Shown: positions 25,870-35,149, counted from the first letter of the stretch. The stretch is DNA of 64,000 bases from an uncultured Acidimicrobiales bacterium (GCA_937997485.1 CALKTH010000022.1:62001-126000); one strand, 5' to 3'. Notes: a model not told the origin generated them from the letters alone. Program-made: numbers and translations.

Positions 25870-26430
25870 TCAGGCGGTGCGATGAACGCGCCGGTCGGCT
25901 CCTCGACCGTCGATACGAAACTCGAACAGTTGGTCTGGCTCGGACTCACCAGCGAGGTGCGCAAGCAGCGGCTCCCGAACAAAGGGGGCCGCTGACGCGA
26001 GACGATGCTGCATTGCATCGACGTCACAGAACACTGCCGACAGCACGATGCCGTCCGGGTCATCGATGACGATCTCGCCTGTCCATGACAGGGCGACGTG
26101 CGCCTCGACTTGGAGGAAGAATCCGATCTCGGGTGCGGTGACCTCGACCCGATACGCCGGACCCGACCAGGTCGCGACCGAGAGTCCGGTCTCCTCGCGT
26201 ACTTCGCGAGTCAGCGCTCCGACGAAACTCTCGCCAGCGTCGACGACTCCACCGGGCGTGCTCCAGTCCACATCGCCGTTGCGCCGCTCGTTCTCCACCA
26301 ACAGCAGCGGAGCGTCGGTGGTGGGCCCTGTCGACTGGGCTTCGGGGCCGAAGACGATGCCGCCGGCAACGCGCCAGTGCCTGAGACCATCGGCGGTTGT
26401 CTCCACGTCGTTTCCATCGGTGGTCCCCAT
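25870..26430 (-). CDS. Nudix hydrolase
   Basis: A 186-aa Nudix protein that probably hydrolyses a nucleoside diphosphate derivative. The complete Nudix box is visible as G-x5-E-x7-REVREETGL (starting GVVDAGES). The start is an ATG at 26430. The C-terminal region is Arg/Asp-rich. Its immediate proximity to dinB (8 nt) fits a role in cleaning oxidised or damaged nucleotides, but the substrate cannot be deduced from sequence. Confidence 0.9.
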   Translation of the reverse strand: MGTTDGNDVETTADGLRHWRVAGGIVFGPEAQSTGPTTDAPLLLVENERRNGDVDWSTPGGVVDAGESFVGALTREVREETGLSVATWSGPAYRVEVTAPEIGFFLQVEAHVALSWTGEIVIDDPDGIVLSAVFCDVDAMQHRLASAAPFVREPLLAHLAGESEPDQLFEFRIDGRGADRRVHRTA

Positions 26431-26548
26431 GAGCGTCCAGCTTGCCAGATCCGGGGCTCCGGCACGCAGTGATCAACGCGACTGACGGTCGTGCCGTACT
26501 CCACGATCCACCGACCGATCGACTCGGCGTTCGGTCGCGGCAGACAGC

Positions 26549-26554
26549 TATCCT
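26549..26554 (+). promoter_or_regulatory. -10 element (TATCCT) before the glycine-zipper gene
   Basis: TATCCT ends 9 nt before the ATG at 26564, compatible with a leaderless or near-leaderless transcript for the membrane protein/IMPase pair. Confidence 0.35.
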
Positions 26555-26563
26555 CGACCCTCG

Positions 26564-26905
26564 ATGAACGATGATGCCGAACCCTCCCAGGCCCTCAGCC
26601 CGCTCGAGGACGGATCCGCCTCATCACCCATGCCCTTCGAGGGCCTGGCTGCTCCCGAACCCATCGATGCCACACCGCCCGAACCGGCTCGATGGTTGGC
26701 CTTCGCCGGCATCCTGCTCGGCGGACTGCTCGGGGGCCTGATTGGCTACGGGGTCGGCGATCTCCTCGGTCGATCCAGCGTGTGGGCCGCCACCGGAGGA
26801 CTCATCGGTGGGGTGTTCGGCGCCGTTGGCGTGGGAATCATCGCGTCGCTCACCTTGCGAGCGATGAACGAATGGAACGCCGTGCAGCACCCTGAGGCGC
26901 AGTGA
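26564..26905 (+). CDS. Glycine-zipper membrane protein, unknown function
   Basis: A 113-aa protein with an acidic, Pro-rich N-terminal half. Two hydrophobic segments follow with glycine-zipper spacing (LAFAGILLGGLLGGLIGYGV and ATGGLIGGVFGAVGVGIIAS), separated by a short loop. It ends in a hydrophilic tail. I do not recognise a named family. Its stop overlaps the GTG start of the inositol-phosphatase gene by 4 nt, so both are made from one message. Confidence 0.75.
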   Translation: MNDDAEPSQALSPLEDGSASSPMPFEGLAAPEPIDATPPEPARWLAFAGILLGGLLGGLIGYGVGDLLGRSSVWAATGGLIGGVFGAVGVGIIASLTLRAMNEWNAVQHPEAQ

Positions 26906-27744
26906 GAGCAAGCACAGCGATCGACGACTCGACCCTCGACGAACTGCTCGCTCTCGCGACTCGGCTCGCGATGGAGGCCGGCGAACTCGCTCAGCAGATG
27001 CGGTCCAACGTCGACCTCACAGGCGACACGAAGTCTTCGGCCACTGACATCGTCACCGCGGCTGACAAAGCAGCCGAGCACCTCGTGCTCAACGGACTGG
27101 AGAGGGCTCGACCCGCCGATGCCGTGCTCGGGGAAGAGGGGTCCGACACCGCAGGCACCAGCGGCGTGCGTTGGCTGATCGATCCCATCGACGGCACGAC
27201 GAACTACGTGTACGACATTCCGGCCTGGAGCGTTTCCATCGCGGCCGAGTACGTCGCCCCCGGTTCCAACGCTGCGCCCGAAACCCTGATCGGGGTTGTC
27301 TACGACCCCGTGGCCAACGACCGCTTCTGGGCGGTCCGAGATCGAGGCGCACATCGCAACGAAGTCTCCATCCACTGCAATCCCAAAACCGAGATGGCCA
27401 CGGCGCTCGTCGGCACCGGCTTCGGCTACACACCCGAGCGCCGGCGCGGACAAGCCGAGGTGCTGCTGGAGCTGCTCCCCCAGGTGCGCGACATCCGCCG
27501 ATTCGGCTCCGCTGCGCTGGATCTCTGTTTCGTGGCCGAGGGCAGGCTGGACGCCTACTTCGAACGCGGATTGAACCCGTGGGATCTTGCTGCAGGCACA
27601 TTGATCGCCCAGGAGGCAGGGTGCAGCGTGGGGAATCTGCGGGGCGGCAGCCCCAGCGATGTCTTCACCTTGGCCGCTCATCCCCCGCTGTTTGAGCTTC
27701 TTCGAGCTGAACTCGTTGCACTCGACGCCGACAACCGGGCCTGA
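26902..27744 (+). CDS. Inositol monophosphatase family protein
   Basis: A Mg-dependent sugar/inositol phosphatase of 280 aa with GTG start. The family metal-binding motifs are intact: GEEG (about 75-78), WLIDPIDGTTNYVYDIPAWS (about 92-111) and LNPWDLAAGTLIAQEAGC near the C-terminus. Actinobacteria use such enzymes for inositol-1-phosphate or histidinol-phosphate dephosphorylation. Nothing in the neighbourhood decides between them; inositol lipid synthesis is plausible because a PimB-like mannosyltransferase lies elsewhere in the window. Confidence 0.9.
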   Translation: MRASTAIDDSTLDELLALATRLAMEAGELAQQMRSNVDLTGDTKSSATDIVTAADKAAEHLVLNGLERARPADAVLGEEGSDTAGTSGVRWLIDPIDGTTNYVYDIPAWSVSIAAEYVAPGSNAAPETLIGVVYDPVANDRFWAVRDRGAHRNEVSIHCNPKTEMATALVGTGFGYTPERRRGQAEVLLELLPQVRDIRRFGSAALDLCFVAEGRLDAYFERGLNPWDLAAGTLIAQEAGCSVGNLRGGSPSDVFTLAAHPPLFELLRAELVALDADNRA

Positions 27745-27799
27745 CCGCGTCGGTGTTCTTTTGCGAGATGCCTGACAAAGGGCGGCCAGATCAGGCACC

Positions 27800-28492
27800 A
27801 TGTGCGGCGTGGGAACTCGCATCCTGACAGTTGAAGACGATGAACGGATCCGCCAGGCGGTGAAACTGGCCCTCGAAGACGAGGGTTGGGACGTCGATGA
27901 AGCAGACACCGGAGAGGTCGCGCTCGACCGCTTCCGTGAAAACACCTCCGATGTCGTCCTCATCGACATCATGCTTCCCGGTATGGACGGCTTCGAGGTC
28001 TGCCGCAGCATTCGGCGCTCGAGCGACGTGCCGATCATCATGGTGACGGCCCGGGACGACACGCACGACGTCGTTGCTGGCCTCGAGGCAGGCGCAGACG
28101 ACTACCTGACCAAGCCGTTCGCTCCAAAAGAGCTCTCGGCCCGCATTCGTGCGCTGCTTCGCCGAAGTCGGAATCCAGAGGGCGCGTCGATGGAACGCAT
28201 TCTCGTAGGAGATCTGGAAATCAGCCCTGACGAAGGCCTCGTCCTCAAGGGCGGCGAAGAACTGCACCTGACAAAGACCGAGTTCAAGCTGCTGGTCGAA
28301 CTCGCCTCACAGCCAGGCAAGGTGTTCAGCCGCGAAGTGCTCCTCGAACGAGTCTGGGGCTACGACTACTTCGGCGACGGACGCCTTGTCGACGTCCACG
28401 TTCGCCGGCTGCGGACCAAGGTCGAGCCCGACCCGGCCAGCCCGCGCTACGTCGTGACCTCCCGCGGTCTCGGCTACAAGCTCCAGCCCTGA
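27800..28492 (+). CDS. OmpR-family response regulator (MtrA-like)
   Basis: A 230-aa two-component regulator. The receiver domain has the acidic pair EDD (12-14), the phospho-acceptor Asp56 in VVLIDIMLPGMDG, and the conserved lysine in YLTKPFAPKEL. The winged-helix domain ends with RLVDVHVRRLRTKVE and GLGYKL. Sequence and gene order (regulator, kinase, GerMN lipoprotein) match the actinobacterial MtrA-MtrB-LpqB system, which controls wall and division genes. A GTG three codons downstream (27809) is a possible start. The kinase begins 17 nt later. Confidence 0.93.
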   Translation: MCGVGTRILTVEDDERIRQAVKLALEDEGWDVDEADTGEVALDRFRENTSDVVLIDIMLPGMDGFEVCRSIRRSSDVPIIMVTARDDTHDVVAGLEAGADDYLTKPFAPKELSARIRALLRRSRNPEGASMERILVGDLEISPDEGLVLKGGEELHLTKTEFKLLVELASQPGKVFSREVLLERVWGYDYFGDGRLVDVHVRRLRTKVEPDPASPRYVVTSRGLGYKLQP

Positions 28493-28509
28493 TCGGACCG
28501 TTCCCCACG

Positions 28510-29985
28510 GTGCGGGAGCTTCCACATCTCGGCCTTCGGGCTCGTATCACGCTGATCTACACCCTTGGCGCGCTCCTGATTGCCTCCACCGTTGCCTACT
28601 CCGGCTTCGCCCTCGTCCGCCGCGAGTTACTGGCGGACACCGAGGCCAGCGCCGAGGCACAAATGTGGCGCAACGCGGCGTCGATTCGTCGCAGTCTCGG
28701 CAACCAGTCCGACGAGGCGATCGAGCTTGCCTTGATCCCACTCGAGGACCGGCCGGAGACCGACGAATCCACGCTTGACATCCAATCGCTCCTGAATGAG
28801 CTGCTCAAGCCGAACAACGCACTCGAACTGCTCGTCTTGCGGGACCAGGCACGCTCGTCGAGCGCCCTCCAGATTCGCAACATCCCAGATGAGCTCGAAG
28901 AACTGGTCCTCAGCGGCGAAGGCGGCAAGATCCGGTTCCGCCAGAGCGGCCAGCCTCGCTACGCCAGCGGCGTCTTCATCGCTCAGCTGGATGCGCAGTA
29001 TTACGAGGTGGTCAATCTCCAACCACTCCAAGAAACGCTCGATCGTCTTCGCAACATCTTGATCGGTGTGGCCATCGTGGCCAGCGGCGCTGGTGCCGCG
29101 CTCGGCTACTCGTCGTCCCGGCGCGCCCTCCAGCCGGTTGCCGAGGTCAGCTCAGCAGCGCAGGCCATCGCCGCGGGTGATTTCGGCACTCGACTCGACA
29201 ACACCGTCGACCCCGACCTCGCGCCGCTCACGTCCTCGTTCAACGAAATGGTCGGTGCGTTGGAAGCGCGCATCGAGCGAGACGAGCGGTTCGCCTCCGA
29301 CGTGTCGCACGAGCTGCGGTCGCCGTTGATGACGCTCGCGGCGTCGATCGGTGTGCTCGAGCACCGCCGAGACGAACTCTCCACACCAGCGCAGCAGGCG
29401 GTGGATCTTCTGGGCAAGGACCTTCGCCGATTCACCCGACTGGTGGAGGACCTCCTCGAAATCTCACGTATGGACGCCGGGGCGGTTGAGGCCGACCTGT
29501 CTCCGGTGTTCCTCGCTGAGTTCCTTCGCTTCGCCGTACAGCAGACCGATGCTCCCGACGTCCCCGTTCGCTTCCTTCCCGAAGACGAAGAGCTCGTGAT
29601 CTTGGCCGACAAGCGACGGATGGCGCAGGTCATCAAGAACCTCGTGAGCAATGCGACAAAGTACGGCGGCGGGGCAACGTCGGTGAGCTTCCTCCGCAAC
29701 TCGATCGACACGGTGCACATCTACGTCGACGACAACGGCCCGGGCATCGCCCCCGAGGATCGGGCTCGCGTCTTTGAACGGTTCGCCCGAGCAGGCGCCG
29801 ACGCCGGACGACGAGACATCGCCAAGGGCGTGGGCCTCGGTCTGTCGCTGGTCAGCGAACACCTGCGGCTGCAGGGGGGCAAGATTTGGGTGACCGATCG
29901 AGAGAACGGACGGCCCGGTGCCCGCTTCGTCATCGAGATGAGCCTGTTCGACCCGGAGGAGCTCGACGAGGAGTTCGCCGAATGA
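28510..29985 (+). CDS. Sensor histidine kinase (MtrB-like)
   Basis: A 491-aa membrane kinase. One helix lies near the N-terminus (about 14-36), then an extracytoplasmic sensor region to about 180 and a second helix (about 182-202). A HAMP domain follows, then the phospho-acceptor region with His267 (DVSHELRSPL). The HATPase domain has N-box NLVSNATKYGGG, VDDNGPGIA and GVGLGLSLV. The start is a GTG. It pairs with the response regulator immediately upstream, and its stop overlaps the lipoprotein start as ATGA, so the three products should be made in step. Confidence 0.93.
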   Translation: MRELPHLGLRARITLIYTLGALLIASTVAYSGFALVRRELLADTEASAEAQMWRNAASIRRSLGNQSDEAIELALIPLEDRPETDESTLDIQSLLNELLKPNNALELLVLRDQARSSSALQIRNIPDELEELVLSGEGGKIRFRQSGQPRYASGVFIAQLDAQYYEVVNLQPLQETLDRLRNILIGVAIVASGAGAALGYSSSRRALQPVAEVSSAAQAIAAGDFGTRLDNTVDPDLAPLTSSFNEMVGALEARIERDERFASDVSHELRSPLMTLAASIGVLEHRRDELSTPAQQAVDLLGKDLRRFTRLVEDLLEISRMDAGAVEADLSPVFLAEFLRFAVQQTDAPDVPVRFLPEDEELVILADKRRMAQVIKNLVSNATKYGGGATSVSFLRNSIDTVHIYVDDNGPGIAPEDRARVFERFARAGADAGRRDIAKGVGLGLSLVSEHLRLQGGKIWVTDRENGRPGARFVIEMSLFDPEELDEEFAE

Positions 29986-30671
29986 GCCGTCAGGCACGCC
30001 GCGTGGCCAGTGTCCTCGCCTCCCTCGCCCTTCTCACCGGGTCCTGTGGGATCGGAGCCGACGAGGAAGCGCGGACGGTCGACGAAGTCCCCTTCGACCT
30101 TCTCGGGACGACGACTTCGACGACGACCACCACGATCGTGCAAGCGCCGGAGGAGTTCGTCACGTTCTTTCTGTACTGGCACACGGCATCGGACAATCGT
30201 CTGATTCGATTCGAGCGGGAGCTGTCCGAGCCACCAAGCATTCAAGACTGGCTCGATGGCCTCGTGGCCGGTCCAGGACCGGAAGACCTGGAACGGGTGC
30301 CCGATGCCCAAGCACTCATCGACGCGACCTTGGAGCCTCGTTTCGATGGCGGGCCCGATGACGACGGGGTGCATCGCATCACGATTAGCCGCCCCGCCGA
30401 AGGAGTCCTCGCTGCGGACCAAGCAGCAGAACTCGTCTGCACGGTTCTGCAATTCGGCTTCGTCGAGCGCGTGGCGTTCCAGGATCCCGAGGGCGAGGCG
30501 GTCGAGTTCTCCGACCTGAACGCGGAAGCCGTCGAGAACGGGGCAACGGGCGAGGGATTCAACAACTGCGAACCCCAGCCCGTCTCCGAAGAACAGAGTC
30601 CCGGCGATGATGGCGTCGTCGAGGAGCAGGAATCTGGCGCAACCTCCACCACGACGACCACCGGGGGTTGA
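29982..30671 (+). CDS. GerMN-domain lipoprotein (short LpqB-like)
   Basis: A 229-aa exported protein. The N-terminus (SRQARRVASVLASLALLTGSC) is a lipoprotein-type signal with Cys at about 23, although TGSC is an imperfect lipobox. A Thr-rich linker follows, then a GerMN domain covering about 55-190. The tail is acidic and Thr-rich. In mycobacteria the third gene of the mtr operon encodes LpqB, which also has GerMN but adds a large beta-propeller. Here the propeller is absent. A role in tuning the kinase is inferred from context only. Confidence 0.8.
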   Translation: MSRQARRVASVLASLALLTGSCGIGADEEARTVDEVPFDLLGTTTSTTTTTIVQAPEEFVTFFLYWHTASDNRLIRFERELSEPPSIQDWLDGLVAGPGPEDLERVPDAQALIDATLEPRFDGGPDDDGVHRITISRPAEGVLAADQAAELVCTVLQFGFVERVAFQDPEGEAVEFSDLNAEAVENGATGEGFNNCEPQPVSEEQSPGDDGVVEEQESGATSTTTTTGG

Positions 30672-30701
30672 CTCGCCTGCGACCGCTCTGTTGATGCGGC
30701 C

Positions 30702-31733
30702 TCAGTCGAGAACGGTGAGGCTCGCGCCTGGCCCGGGGCGAGCTCGTGTCCACCACGTATCGACATCGAGGTTCGTTCCGGGTTCAGCCAACGCAACGAG
30801 CGACCCACCAAACCCGCCGCCGACCATACGAGCGCCGAAGACGCCCGGCGTGTTGTTCACCTGCTGCTGAATGGCATCAACGATCGGTGTCGACACCTCA
30901 TAGTCCTCGGCCAGGCTTCGGTGACCCTCGTTGAGGATGGCTCCGCACTGCTCCGGATCGTCGGCGGCGAAGGCGTCGATCATCTGCATCACGCGAGCGT
31001 TCTCGGTGACGATGTGACGAGCCCGCTTTTGGAGCATCGGGTCCGCAAGCGTGGCGACATCGTCGAGGGTGACATCGAGCAGCGGTCCAAGCAGCGACTG
31101 GATCTGCTTCGCCGAATCACTCCGCGCGTTGTATTCGGAGTCGGCCAACATTCGAGGCTGACCCGAGTGGAAGACCAGCACATCCATCGAGTCGGGGATC
31201 TTCACCGGACGAATATCGAGGGTGCCGCAGTTGATGAGCGTTGCATGTCCCTCGATCGAGGCGATCGACGCGAGCTGATCCATGAGACCGTTGCGAAGTC
31301 CCGTTGCATCGAGTTCGACCTCGTGAACATCGCGAGCAATCTGCTTGCGCCGATCCAGCGTGTCTTCGTCCAGCGCACCGAACGCGAGCATGGCGGAGAC
31401 CAGTAGGGCAGCGCTGGAAGAGAGACCCGTCCCGCCCTTGGGAAGTGAACTCGTAATCGTGCCGCTGAACCCTTCGGCGAGATGAAGGAAGCGGGCCGCA
31501 GCGGTCAGGTAGCCGGCCCATTCTGGAAGCGAGTCGTCGTCGGCACCGATCGGAAGGGTTCGGGTGAACGACTCGTCGAACTGCACCGAGCGGAGAGTCA
31601 GACGGTCTCCGCCAATCTCCCCCTCGATGGTGATGCCCATATCGAGCGCCATCGGAAGGACGAGTCCGCCGGTGTAGTCGGTGTGTTCACCGATGAGATT
31701 GACTCGGCCGGGGGCGAAACTTCGGATCTGCAC
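30702..31733 (-). CDS. galK: Galactokinase
   Basis: A GHMP-family sugar kinase of 343 aa that phosphorylates galactose at C1. It has the galactokinase signature APGRVNLIGEHTDYTGG near the N-terminus, the ATP-binding GGTGLSSSAALLVS, and the C-terminal GARMVGGGFGGS. The GTG start follows AGGAGG at a 6-nt distance, and the gene begins 11 nt after the phosphofructokinase stop, so the two form an operon. No galT or galE lies nearby, so a kinase for a related sugar remains possible. Confidence 0.9.
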   Translation of the reverse strand: MQIRSFAPGRVNLIGEHTDYTGGLVLPMALDMGITIEGEIGGDRLTLRSVQFDESFTRTLPIGADDDSLPEWAGYLTAAARFLHLAEGFSGTITSSLPKGGTGLSSSAALLVSAMLAFGALDEDTLDRRKQIARDVHEVELDATGLRNGLMDQLASIASIEGHATLINCGTLDIRPVKIPDSMDVLVFHSGQPRMLADSEYNARSDSAKQIQSLLGPLLDVTLDDVATLADPMLQKRARHIVTENARVMQMIDAFAADDPEQCGAILNEGHRSLAEDYEVSTPIVDAIQQQVNNTPGVFGARMVGGGFGGSLVALAEPGTNLDVDTWWTRARPGPGASLTVLD

Positions 31734-31744
31734 GAGGTGCCTCC

Positions 31745-32773
31745 TCAGGCGAAGAACTGCTGGGCCACGTCCCAGAGTTGTGGATTCACGTACTTCAGTT
31801 CCTTGACGGCGTCAGCGAGATCGACGCGAACCACCCGGTTCGCCTGCAGTGCCACCATTTGTCCCCATGCCTCGTCGTGCACCGCATCGATTGCGGCGAC
31901 GCCGAACCAGGTAGACAGCACGCGATCGTACGCGGTGGGGCTGCCACCGCGCTGGACGTGTCCGAGGATCGTGACCCGCGTCTCGAAGCCGGTCCGTCGT
32001 TCGATCTCCGAGCGCACGAGGTTGCCGATGCCACCGAGGCGAATGTGGCCGTACTCGTCGAACTCGTCCGGTCGAATCTCCAACGTGCCCTCTTTGGGCT
32101 TGGCACCCTCGGCCACCACCACGATCGACGCGTAGCGCCCCTTCTGGTGGCGGCGGGCGAGTGTCTCGCACACCTCGGCGATATCGAACGGCTCTTCCGG
32201 GATCAGCGTCATCGTGGCACCGCCGGCGATGCCGGCCCAGGTGGCGATGTGGCCCACGTGCCGACCCATGACCTCGACGACCATCACGCGGTTGTGACTC
32301 TCGGCCGTGGTGTGCAGCCGGTCAATCGCTTCAGTTGCGATATGCACGGCGGTATCAAAACCGAAGGTGCGCTCGGTCAACCCGATGTCGTTGTCAATCG
32401 TCTTCGGCACACCGACGATCGGCAGACCGAGACGGAAGAGCTCGCGAGAACACGAAAGTGTGCCCTCACCACCGATCGCGATGATCGCGTCGACCTCGTG
32501 CTCGGCCATCGTCGCTCGCACCCGATCGACGCCGTCGTCGTACATGAACGGCTGAATCCGGCTCGTGCCCAGGATGGTGCCGCCTCGAGGCAATGTGCCG
32601 CGAAGTTGTTCAACGCTGAGCAGCTCGAAATCACCGTCCATCACGCCCCGCCAACCGTCGTGGAAGCCGAGGAGTTCGTCCCCGAACGTCTGCTCGCCCT
32701 TTCGGACGATGCCTCGAATGACGGCGTTGAGGCCGGGACAGTCGCCCCCGCCGGTCAGGATGCCAACTCGCAT
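31745..32773 (-). CDS. pfkA: 6-phosphofructokinase (ATP-type, group III)
   Basis: Commits fructose-6-phosphate to glycolysis. From the ATG at 32773 the product is 342 aa and starts MRVGILTGGGDCPGLNAVI. The segments IAIGGEGTLSCS and VPKTIDNDIG are diagnostic. Glycine at the position after GGE is typical of ATP users, where aspartate marks pyrophosphate users; the lysine in PKTIDND is a group III trait. The open frame continues 39 codons upstream without similarity. An AGGAG lies 11 nt before the chosen start. It is divergent from glpK across a 162-nt spacer. Confidence 0.93.
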   Translation of the reverse strand: MRVGILTGGGDCPGLNAVIRGIVRKGEQTFGDELLGFHDGWRGVMDGDFELLSVEQLRGTLPRGGTILGTSRIQPFMYDDGVDRVRATMAEHEVDAIIAIGGEGTLSCSRELFRLGLPIVGVPKTIDNDIGLTERTFGFDTAVHIATEAIDRLHTTAESHNRVMVVEVMGRHVGHIATWAGIAGGATMTLIPEEPFDIAEVCETLARRHQKGRYASIVVVAEGAKPKEGTLEIRPDEFDEYGHIRLGGIGNLVRSEIERRTGFETRVTILGHVQRGGSPTAYDRVLSTWFGVAAIDAVHDEAWGQMVALQANRVVRVDLADAVKELKYVNPQLWDVAQQFFA

Positions 32774-32935
32774 CGGGAACTCGATCTCCTGTGTCAGGAC
32801 GACTTCGTCGTTGGAGTCGTGAAGTTGAGTGAATCCGCTTCGGACTCGAACCCGCAAGCCTAGGGACTCCGACGTGCAGCGCCATCCCACACTTGCTCTA
32901 CAGTCAGCACCTCACTCGAAGGCCAAGGGGGTCAC

Positions 32936-34420
32936 ATGTCGCTCGTCATCGCACTGGATGCCGGAACCACGGGGGTTCGGGCGCTCGCCGTCCGTCAGGA
33001 CTCCACCATCGCCGGGCTTGCGTACCGAGAATTCACTCAACACTTCCCGCAGCCGGGTTGGGTCGAGCATGACGCCAACGAGATCTGGGAACAGATGAAG
33101 GTGGTGATCGCCGAGTTGATGGCCACCATCGATGAGCCCATCGCTGCGATCGGCATCACCGATCAGCGCGAGACGGTGGTGGCGTGGGATCGCCGCACCG
33201 GCGAGCCTCGGCACCGAGCGATCGTGTGGCAAGACCGCCGAACAGCGGCGACGTGTGAGGCAATGGTCGAGGCGGGTCACCTCCCGATGGTCCGTGAGCG
33301 CACCGGTCTCGGTCTCGATCCCTATTTCTCAGGGACCAAGTTCGCGTGGATGCTGACCGAGGGTGGTGTTGAGGTAGACGAGCACCTGGCGCTCGGCACG
33401 ATCGACTCCTGGCTCATCTGGAAGCTCACGAACGGCGACGCCCATGTCACTGAGCCATCGAACGCCTGTCGAACGCTGCTGTTCGACATTCGTGAGATGG
33501 CGTGGTCACCAGAGCTCTGCGATCTTCTCGGCGTGCCGATCGAGGCACTTCCCGAGGTGCGTCCCAGCAGTGGCCGGTTCGGTCTCACCGCAGACACCAC
33601 CGCATTCGGTGCTGGTCTACCAATCAGCGGCGTGGCCGGCGATCAGCAGGCCGCCTTGTTCGGGCAGGCCTGCTTCGAGCCTGGCATGACCAAGAACACC
33701 TACGGCACGGGCAGTTTCCTGCTGATGAACGTGGGCAACGTGTGCCCCGAACCCGTGGAGGGTCTGCTCACGACCGTCGGTTGGACGCTGGGTGAGAACG
33801 AGGCACCCACCTACGCCTACGAGGGATCGATCTTCATCACCGGCGCAGCCATTCAGTGGCTTCGTGATGGCCTCGGCATCATCAAGGAAGCGGCAGAAAT
33901 CGGGCCGCTGGCGGCGAGCGTGGACGACACCGGCGACGTGTTCCTTGTGCCGGCCTTTGCCGGCCTGGGGAGCCCGTGGTGGGACCCGTACGCCCGCGGC
34001 ACGATCACCGGCATCACGAGGGGGACGGGACGAGCCGAAATCGCCCGAGCCACGGTCGAGTCGATGGCGTATCAAGTTCGCGGGGTCGTCGATGCGATGT
34101 CAGATGGGGCCGGACTCAACCTCTCTGAACTCCGAGTCGATGGCGGCGCTTCGGTCATGGATCTCTTGCTGCAGCTGCAGGCCGACCAGCTCGGCGTTCC
34201 GGTCACTCGGCCCGTCATGCAGGAGACGACAGCGCTCGGGGCGGCATATCTGGCCGGCCTCGCAGAAGGCGTCTGGAACTCCCTCGACGACATCACGGCG
34301 GCGTGGGCCGTCGACGTTTCTGTCGAGCCCACTCCCGATCGAACCGAGGCTGACCGCCTGTACGCACGCTGGAGCGAGGCCGTGCAGCGTTCGCTCGGGT
34401 GGGCTCGCCCCGAGGCGTAG
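32936..34420 (+). CDS. glpK: Glycerol kinase
   Basis: A FGGY-family kinase that converts glycerol to glycerol-3-phosphate. The 494-aa protein starts VIALDAGTTGVRALAV. It contains AIGITDQRETVVAWDRRTGE, the substrate loop VWQDRRTA, and GDQQAALFGQACFEPGMTKN (FGGY signature 1 region). Late in the protein it has GLGSPWWDPYARGTITGITR and LRVDGGASVMDLLLQLQAD. A strong AAGGGGG ribosome site precedes the ATG. No GlpF or GlpD neighbours are present. The next gene is a TetR repressor 56 nt downstream with its own promoter. Confidence 0.95.
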   Translation: MSLVIALDAGTTGVRALAVRQDSTIAGLAYREFTQHFPQPGWVEHDANEIWEQMKVVIAELMATIDEPIAAIGITDQRETVVAWDRRTGEPRHRAIVWQDRRTAATCEAMVEAGHLPMVRERTGLGLDPYFSGTKFAWMLTEGGVEVDEHLALGTIDSWLIWKLTNGDAHVTEPSNACRTLLFDIREMAWSPELCDLLGVPIEALPEVRPSSGRFGLTADTTAFGAGLPISGVAGDQQAALFGQACFEPGMTKNTYGTGSFLLMNVGNVCPEPVEGLLTTVGWTLGENEAPTYAYEGSIFITGAAIQWLRDGLGIIKEAAEIGPLAASVDDTGDVFLVPAFAGLGSPWWDPYARGTITGITRGTGRAEIARATVESMAYQVRGVVDAMSDGAGLNLSELRVDGGASVMDLLLQLQADQLGVPVTRPVMQETTALGAAYLAGLAEGVWNSLDDITAAWAVDVSVEPTPDRTEADRLYARWSEAVQRSLGWARPEA

Positions 34421-34437
34421 GAGTCATCGCCGTCCTT

Positions 34438-34468
34438 CTTGACTGTTCGGTCAAGTTTTCTCTACCGT
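34438..34468 (+). promoter_or_regulatory. tetR promoter with self-operator
   Basis: CTTGACTGTTCGGTCAAG (34438-34455) is an inverted repeat with perfect 6-bp arms. It contains a -35 box TTGACT (34439-34444), separated by 18 nt from a -10 box TACCGT (34463-34468) that sits 8 nt before the ATG. The operator therefore covers the -35 and part of the spacer, the classic layout for TetR autorepression. The arms match the site before the acyl-CoA dehydrogenase gene. Confidence 0.65.
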
Positions 34469-34476
34469 GACCGGCC

Positions 34477-35103
34477 ATGTCATCGGCCGCCGCTCCTCGC
34501 TCCACTTCTGAGGGCGACGCGCCACGCCGACTGACCGCCCGCGGCCGAGACCGGAAGAAGGCACTGCTCGACTTCGCCACCGCTCGATTCGCCGAGAACG
34601 GCTTCCACCCCACCTCTGTCTCCGACATCGTGGACGGCGTCGGCGTCGGCAAGGGTGTCTTCTACTGGTACTTCCCGTCGAAGGACGAACTACTCCTGGA
34701 GATCCTGCGGGAAGCCCTGCATGACCTCCGGAAGACGCAGAAGGAAGCCATCCGCGATGCAGAGGACCCCCTCCAGCGCCTCGAACGCGGCATACGAGCC
34801 TCACTCGAATGGTCCGCCACCCACCCCGAGGTCCTGCGGCTCACGATGTTCTGCTGGACCGAAGAGACGTTCGCCAAGGAGCTCCGGAAGGGCCGGCGGA
34901 TCAACATCGCCGACACCGCCACCCACGTCCAGGCCGGCATTGACGCTGGCATGATCGCCCCGGGCGACGCCACCATGCTGGCCACGGCGATTCGGGGCGT
35001 GACTGATGAGCTGGCCCGCTCGTACGCCGTCGGCCAACGCTCACTCGACGACGAAGTCCTCAACCTCGCCGTCCGCATGTGCCTTCACGGCATCGTCGGC
35101 TGA
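34477..35103 (+). CDS. TetR family transcriptional repressor
   Basis: A 208-aa regulator. The N-terminal helix-turn-helix domain is clear: KKALLDFATARFAENGFHPT, then VSDIVDGVGVGKGVFYWYFP, ending SKDELLLEIL. The C-terminal ligand domain is all-helical and not assignable. The protein likely binds the inverted repeat in its own promoter. A very similar palindrome precedes the acyl-CoA dehydrogenase gene about 18 kb away, which suggests an acyl-CoA or lipid ligand. That link is inference from the shared site. Confidence 0.92.
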   Translation: MSSAAAPRSTSEGDAPRRLTARGRDRKKALLDFATARFAENGFHPTSVSDIVDGVGVGKGVFYWYFPSKDELLLEILREALHDLRKTQKEAIRDAEDPLQRLERGIRASLEWSATHPEVLRLTMFCWTEETFAKELRKGRRINIADTATHVQAGIDAGMIAPGDATMLATAIRGVTDELARSYAVGQRSLDDEVLNLAVRMCLHGIVG

Positions 35104-35149
35104 CGCTCGCCTCGGGAACCCCGCCTTCCCGACGCCACGACGAGACGGC

